Part shown: positions 4,694-7,841 of the stretch, piece after piece
How the letters are laid out: each line of letters starts with the position of its first letter
Numbering within the stretch: the stretch's first letter is position 1
NCBI GenBank assembly: GCA_016200125.1
Contig: JACQFK010000642.1
Location: 1 to 7,841 of the forward strand
Direction: 5' to 3'
From: Planctomycetota bacterium
Lineage (GTDB): Bacteria; Planctomycetota; MHYJ01; JACPRB01
Length of the DNA stretch: 7,841 nucleotides
Program-made: the position numbers and the translations under genes
The notes under the pieces: model-generated
The model's input: the letters and a program-made list of their open reading frames with translations, nothing else
Databases searched by the model: none
Told to the model about the DNA's origin: nothing

Positions 4694-6970
4694 CCGGACG
4701 TGCTTGTTGGTCTCCACGTTGCCCGCCGCGTCCTCGGCCCAGGCCTCGTGCTTCCCGGAGCCGTCGTCGGCGATCTCCCACTCGGCGAAGTTGGGCGCGG
4801 TGGCCTTCGCCTCTTTGCCGTTGACGAGCACGCGCCTGACGACGCCGTTGTCGAGGGTCGTCCCGCGCACGATCCCCTTGGAGACCGAGGTGATCACCGT
4901 CGCGGGCGGCAGGTCGTCCACCGGGGAGAGAAGCTCGGGGAACTCGATGTCCTTCGCCTCGGCCGACTTCATCTTCTTCCCCACGAAGGGCGCGGGACCG
5001 TCCTTGTACTCAAGGCCGTCGTTGGCCCGCTCCGCCATCTGCGCCGTGAGCAGCTTGGCGTGGCGGCCCGGGCCGTACCAGTCGTGGAAGATGTAGGGGA
5101 TCAGGTCGTCGGGCGGCGCGTCCTTGGGCTGCCCGTTCGCCGTCGTGTCCACGTAGGCGGGCACGTAGCGCTTGTTGTCCTTGAACTCCACGCCGCGGAA
5201 ATGCGCCGCCGCCTTGCCCGTGGGCGAGTGCTGGCTCACCTGGATCAGCGTCCCGTTGCAGCGCTCCATCACCAGGCCGTCCACCGTGAAGGGTCCGTAC
5301 TGGACGTTCTCGTCGTCGTGGCCGCGGTTGAAAGGCTCGGCGTTCGTGTCGCCGATGTAGAGCCGGCGGTAGACGTGGTTGTTGAAGTCCGGATGGTAGA
5401 CGCCGTAGACCGCGCGGATGATCTGCATGTTCTCCACGAGCACGCTCGGGATCTCCGGCCGGAACGCGTAGTGGACGTCCCAGAGCTTCAGGTTCCGGAT
5501 CACGAGCGGGTGCTTCACGTCGGGGCCCACCCGGTCGACCCCCTCGCCCAGGTTGAAGCCGTAGAGCCCGTCGCTGTGCTCCTCGTTGTCGTCGAAGCGG
5601 ACGAAGGGCAGCGTGCGGATGTCGACGGGCTTGCGCTCGCCGTCGGGCTGCAGCACGGGGAGCGTCAGGGGGAACTCCCTCGACCGGCTCGCCTCGAAGC
5701 GGTAGCCGTAGCGGTCGCTCTCCACGGCCACGTTGCGCGTGAAGCTGTTCAGGTTGTTCGCCAACCAGAAGCCGGAGCCCTCGTTCTGGTCGAAGGGGAG
5801 CACCTGCTTGGGCAGCTTCTTCCCCTTGTAGGACTGCACGGCCAGGTTGCGGTCGAGCGCGTTGTAAGCCTCGGTCCCGTCCTCGAGGAAGAAGCCGTGG
5901 CCGACGCTCTGGTAGCCGACGCAGTCGCGCACCACCAGGTAGTTCGTCCCGTGGATCGTGATCCAGCGGTTGCCGCTGTCCCAGATGGAGGCGCCGATCA
6001 CCGACGCGCCGCGCATCGTGCTCCCGAGCAGGTGGAAGTGCAGGCTGTACTTGCCCAGCACGTTCTCCTTCCCCAGGTGGCGGAACTCGGCGTAGGAGAT
6101 CGACCCCGCCGAATGGCGGTGGTACATCGTGTGGCCGCGCATCTTGTCGGGCTCGGCCGACTCGACCACCACGTTCCGGCTCAGATTGGCGATCTCGCCG
6201 CGCGTCTCGCCGGCGCCCAGGTGCGGGACCTCGACCGCCGCGTCGAGCGTCAACTTCGCGCCGTCGACGGCCTTGACCGTCCGCTCCTCGGTGTAGACCT
6301 TGCGGTTGCGCTTGCCGGGCCGCCGGGTCCCCGACTCGCTCTCGTCGCGCTTCGTGGCGGTGAGGATCACGCGGTCGCCGGCCTTCCATCCCGTGACCGG
6401 CTCCGACAGCGCGATGTCGGCGTCGCCGGGCTTGGCCGTGTCGCCGAGCTTCACCCAGGTGCGGTTCATCGGCGCGCCGTGGAACTCCATGCGCCCGCCG
6501 CAGCAGATGATCGCCGGCAGCGTCTCCTTGTCCATGCCGTCGAAGTAGACGAGGCGGATCAGCGCCGTGTGCTTCGCCTCCACCGGCTGGTCGACGCTGC
6601 CCACTTCAAGCGCGGGGCGGACTTCCTTGGGGTCGGGCTCCTTGAGATGGACGTCGCAGGTGAAGCCGTCCTCGACGCAGTCCTCGCCGGCCTGGATCTT
6701 GATCAGGCCGACGTCGAGCCGCGTGCTGCGGTCGGTCGCGAAGCGGAGCGTGCCGCCCACGAAGATCGAGCGGATCGCCTGGTCGGAGACCGCGTCATAG
6801 AGGACGGCGTGACCCGGCCGCACGAGCACCTTGGAGCCGGCGCCGGGAACCGCGCCGCCTTCCCAGGTGGCCGCCTCGGACCAGGGGCCGCTCTTCGCGG
6901 ATTTGACGACGTCGGCGGGCAGGCGCGCCGCCAGGATGAACAGGGAAAGGACCGCGAGTCGGATGGACAT
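4691..6970 (-). CDS. Secreted G8-domain, parallel beta-helix protein related to CEMIP/TMEM2 (759 aa)
   Basis: The N-terminus is a signal peptide (MSIR, then LAVLSLFILAARL, likely cleavage after LPA at residue 19), so the protein is exported. Residues about 27-150 form a G8 domain: Trp30 and Trp36, then a Gly-rich run EGGAVPGAGSKVLVRPGHAV. Residues about 150-600 look like a right-handed parallel beta-helix. Segments strongly recall animal CEMIP and TMEM2: GKYSLHFHLLG (His311, His313), IHGTN (His340) and GHGFFLEDG (357-365). About 688-759 looks like a small Ig-like beta domain. In animals these proteins bind or depolymerise hyaluronan; a polysaccharide ligand here is inferred by analogy only, and enzymatic activity cannot be claimed. 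The start is fixed by a strong SD five bases upstream of the ATG (6968-6970). The gene lies 46 bases downstream of the enolase-superfamily gene on the same strand. Its TGA stop directly abuts the peptidase stop. Confidence 0.9.
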   Translation of the reverse strand: MSIRLAVLSLFILAARLPADVVKSAKSGPWSEAATWEGGAVPGAGSKVLVRPGHAVLYDAVSDQAIRSIFVGGTLRFATDRSTRLDVGLIKIQAGEDCVEDGFTCDVHLKEPDPKEVRPALEVGSVDQPVEAKHTALIRLVYFDGMDKETLPAIICCGGRMEFHGAPMNRTWVKLGDTAKPGDADIALSEPVTGWKAGDRVILTATKRDESESGTRRPGKRNRKVYTEERTVKAVDGAKLTLDAAVEVPHLGAGETRGEIANLSRNVVVESAEPDKMRGHTMYHRHSAGSISYAEFRHLGKENVLGKYSLHFHLLGSTMRGASVIGASIWDSGNRWITIHGTNYLVVRDCVGYQSVGHGFFLEDGTEAYNALDRNLAVQSYKGKKLPKQVLPFDQNEGSGFWLANNLNSFTRNVAVESDRYGYRFEASRSREFPLTLPVLQPDGERKPVDIRTLPFVRFDDNEEHSDGLYGFNLGEGVDRVGPDVKHPLVIRNLKLWDVHYAFRPEIPSVLVENMQIIRAVYGVYHPDFNNHVYRRLYIGDTNAEPFNRGHDDENVQYGPFTVDGLVMERCNGTLIQVSQHSPTGKAAAHFRGVEFKDNKRYVPAYVDTTANGQPKDAPPDDLIPYIFHDWYGPGRHAKLLTAQMAERANDGLEYKDGPAPFVGKKMKSAEAKDIEFPELLSPVDDLPPATVITSVSKGIVRGTTLDNGVVRRVLVNGKEAKATAPNFAEWEIADDGSGKHEAWAEDAAGNVETNKHVR

Positions 6971-6974
6971 GGGT

Positions 6975-7012
6975 TCCTCCTCCGCTGTCTACTAATACCC
7001 CAGGGAGGAGAA
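6975..7012 (-). promoter_or_regulatory. Candidate SD-sequestering hairpin in the leader of the G8-domain gene
   Basis: In the minus-strand RNA, CUCCUCC (7010-7004) is perfectly complementary to GGAGGAG (6983-6977), which is the core of the SD. The stem extends outward by a U-G wobble (7011/6976) and a U-A pair (7012/6975). It extends inward by CUG/CAG (7003-7001 with 6987-6985) across one bulged base (6984). The total is 12 pairs around a 13-base loop. No T-tract follows, so it is not an intrinsic terminator. It starts four bases after the upstream gene's stop codon, so a ribosome terminating there would melt it. This suggests translational coupling, a thermosensor or another on/off switch. 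Structure is seen in the sequence; function is inferred. Confidence 0.5.
6976..6983 (-). promoter_or_regulatory. Strong Shine-Dalgarno site of the G8-domain gene
   Basis: On the minus strand GGAGGAGG is followed by AACCC and then the ATG at 6970-6968. This is a near-perfect anti-16S match at ideal spacing and decides the start codon. It is the strongest ribosome binding site in the window; the plus-strand genes have weak or no SD. It is also the right arm of a candidate hairpin. Confidence 0.85.
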
Positions 7013-7016
7013 CTCG

Positions 7017-7841
7017 TTACTTCTGGGCCGATTGCCGCCGGTGCCAGTCCTCCTTGAAGAGGTTGAAGTTCTCGCCCTGCATCGGGTGCTCTTTGATGAA
7101 GTCCTCGTTGACCGTCATGCCGAGGCCCGGACCGCCCGGGATCGAAAAGTATCCGTCCTTCACCTCGGGGTATCCGGGGCCCGTCGCCGCCTCCTTCACC
7201 CAGGAGTCGACGAAGTCGTTGAAGTGCTCCTGGATCTTGAAGTTCGTCGTGCAGGTCGCCAGATGCAGGCAGGCCGCCGTGCTGAGCGGGCCGCCCACGT
7301 TGTGGGGCGCGAAAGTCACGTAGTACGCATCCGCCATCGCGGCAAGCTTCTTACCTTCCAGCAACCCCATCGACTCGGTGATGTCCGTCTGAAGGATGTC
7401 GATCGCGCCGAGCTCCAGCAGCCGCCGCGTCTCGAAGCGGGTGTGGATGCGCTCGCCCGTCGCGACCGGGATGTTGATCTTCGCCGCGGCCTTCGCCATC
7501 GCCTCGAGATTGTCCGGCGGCACGGGCTCCTCGACCCAGGACGGCTTGAACTTCTCCAGGTCGGCCGAAAGCTCGATCGCGGTGGCCGGGCTGAAGCGGC
7601 CGTGCATCTCGATCATGATCTCCACGTCGGGCCCGACCGAGTCGCGGATCGCCTCGATCAGGGAGACCGAGCGGTTCTTCTCGGCCCGCTCCATCTCGTA
7701 GAGGCCGGCGCCGAAGGGGTCGACCTTGAGCGCCTGGTAGCCCTTCGCCGTCACTTTTTTCGCCGCGGCATGGAAGGCCTCCGGCGTGCGCTCGACGGTG
7801 TACCACCCGTTCGCGTAGGCCTTGATCTTGTCCCGCACCGC
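7017..7841 (-). CDS. Enolase-superfamily sugar-acid dehydratase-like protein (mandelate racemase/galactonate dehydratase group), 5' truncated
   Basis: The gene runs off the right edge; about 274 C-terminal residues are present and end at TAA (7017-7019). The GTG at 7836-7838 is an internal Val in the family-typical segment VRDKIKAYANGW, not a start. The barrel domain is recognisable from LKVDPFG, EMHGR, WVEEPVPPDN, ATGERIHTRF, LQTDIT and FAPHNVGGP. The order and spacing match the D-galactonate dehydratase (DgoD-like) branch. Expected Mg ligands are the Glu of EMHGR (codon 7608-7610), EEP (7524-7532) and the Glu of GER (7452-7454). Likely catalytic bases are His of MHGR (7602-7604) and His of APHN (7302-7304), the latter paired with Asp of QTD. 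The first metal ligand is Glu where DgoD has Asp. Such enzymes dehydrate aldonic or uronic-type sugar acids in the cytoplasm to 2-keto-3-deoxy acids. The exact substrate cannot be assigned, so no gene symbol is given. It lies upstream of the G8-domain gene, possibly in one operon. Confidence 0.9.
   Translation of the reverse strand, partial: AVRDKIKAYANGWYTVERTPEAFHAAAKKVTAKGYQALKVDPFGAGLYEMERAEKNRSVSLIEAIRDSVGPDVEIMIEMHGRFSPATAIELSADLEKFKPSWVEEPVPPDNLEAMAKAAAKINIPVATGERIHTRFETRRLLELGAIDILQTDITESMGLLEGKKLAAMADAYYVTFAPHNVGGPLSTAACLHLATCTTNFKIQEHFNDFVDSWVKEAATGPGYPEVKDGYFSIPGGPGLGMTVNEDFIKEHPMQGENFNLFKEDWHRRQSAQK

Noticed and set aside
4700..7057. A 785-codon open frame on the plus strand opposite the G8-domain gene
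   Set aside because: It is antisense to a gene with a signal peptide, a strong SD and conserved domains; its own product is Val/Asp/Arg/His-rich without motifs and has no ribosome binding site.
7836..7838. GTG as the start of the enolase-superfamily gene
   Set aside because: The open frame continues to the window edge, and the protein lacks the N-terminal capping domain of the family, so this is an internal valine of a truncated gene.
1..7841. CRISPR array, insertion sequence, tRNA or rRNA genes, toxin-antitoxin or defence genes
   Set aside because: No regularly spaced repeats, transposase-like frames, terminal inverted repeats, tRNA-like cloverleaf or recognisable defence domains were seen on either strand.

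Overview
The window is a GC-rich stretch of a bacterial chromosome. Codon third positions are dominated by G and C, and as a side effect very long open frames appear antisense to the real genes. The gene content is a multidomain c-di-GMP enzyme, a lipid-free secreted metallopeptidase, a G8/CEMIP-like secreted beta-helix protein and a sugar-acid dehydratase-like enolase-superfamily enzyme. This fits a Gram-negative environmental heterotroph, perhaps a planctomycete or acidobacterium-like lineage. No marker gene fixes the taxonomy, so that placement is inference only.

Plus-strand half (1-4690). The window opens with the last 23 codons of a gene encoding a His/Lys-rich tail, closed by a textbook intrinsic terminator (96-128). 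A 69-residue zinc-ribbon protein follows (163-372). An AT-richer gap (373-447) holds a 10/11 direct repeat and a TATACT -10-like box. Next comes an 882-residue receiver-GAF-PAS-GGDEF-EAL protein (448-3096) with all key residues of both the cyclase and the phosphodiesterase. Sixteen bases later starts a 525-residue secreted metallopeptidase (3113-4690), made of two tandem copies of a peptidase-MA-like domain. Only the second copy keeps the zinc site. The spacing suggests these two genes are co-transcribed.

Minus-strand half (7841-4691). A sugar-acid dehydratase-like enolase-superfamily gene enters from the right edge. After a 46-base gap it is followed by a 759-residue secreted G8-domain/parallel beta-helix protein related to animal CEMIP/TMEM2. 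The gap carries a strong Shine-Dalgarno sequence that can pair with an upstream CUCCUCC, forming a candidate translation-controlling hairpin. The two transcription units converge tail to tail, with stop codons directly abutting (TGATCA, 4688-4693) and no recognisable terminator between them.

How the genes may work together is inference. The minus-strand pair looks like extracellular polysaccharide binding or processing coupled to intracellular sugar-acid dehydration. The plus-strand pair couples c-di-GMP turnover with an exported protease. No complete novel defence or mobile system is visible. The most distinctive points are the dead/active tandem peptidase, the SD-sequestering hairpin and the bacterial CEMIP-like protein beside a sugar-acid dehydratase.
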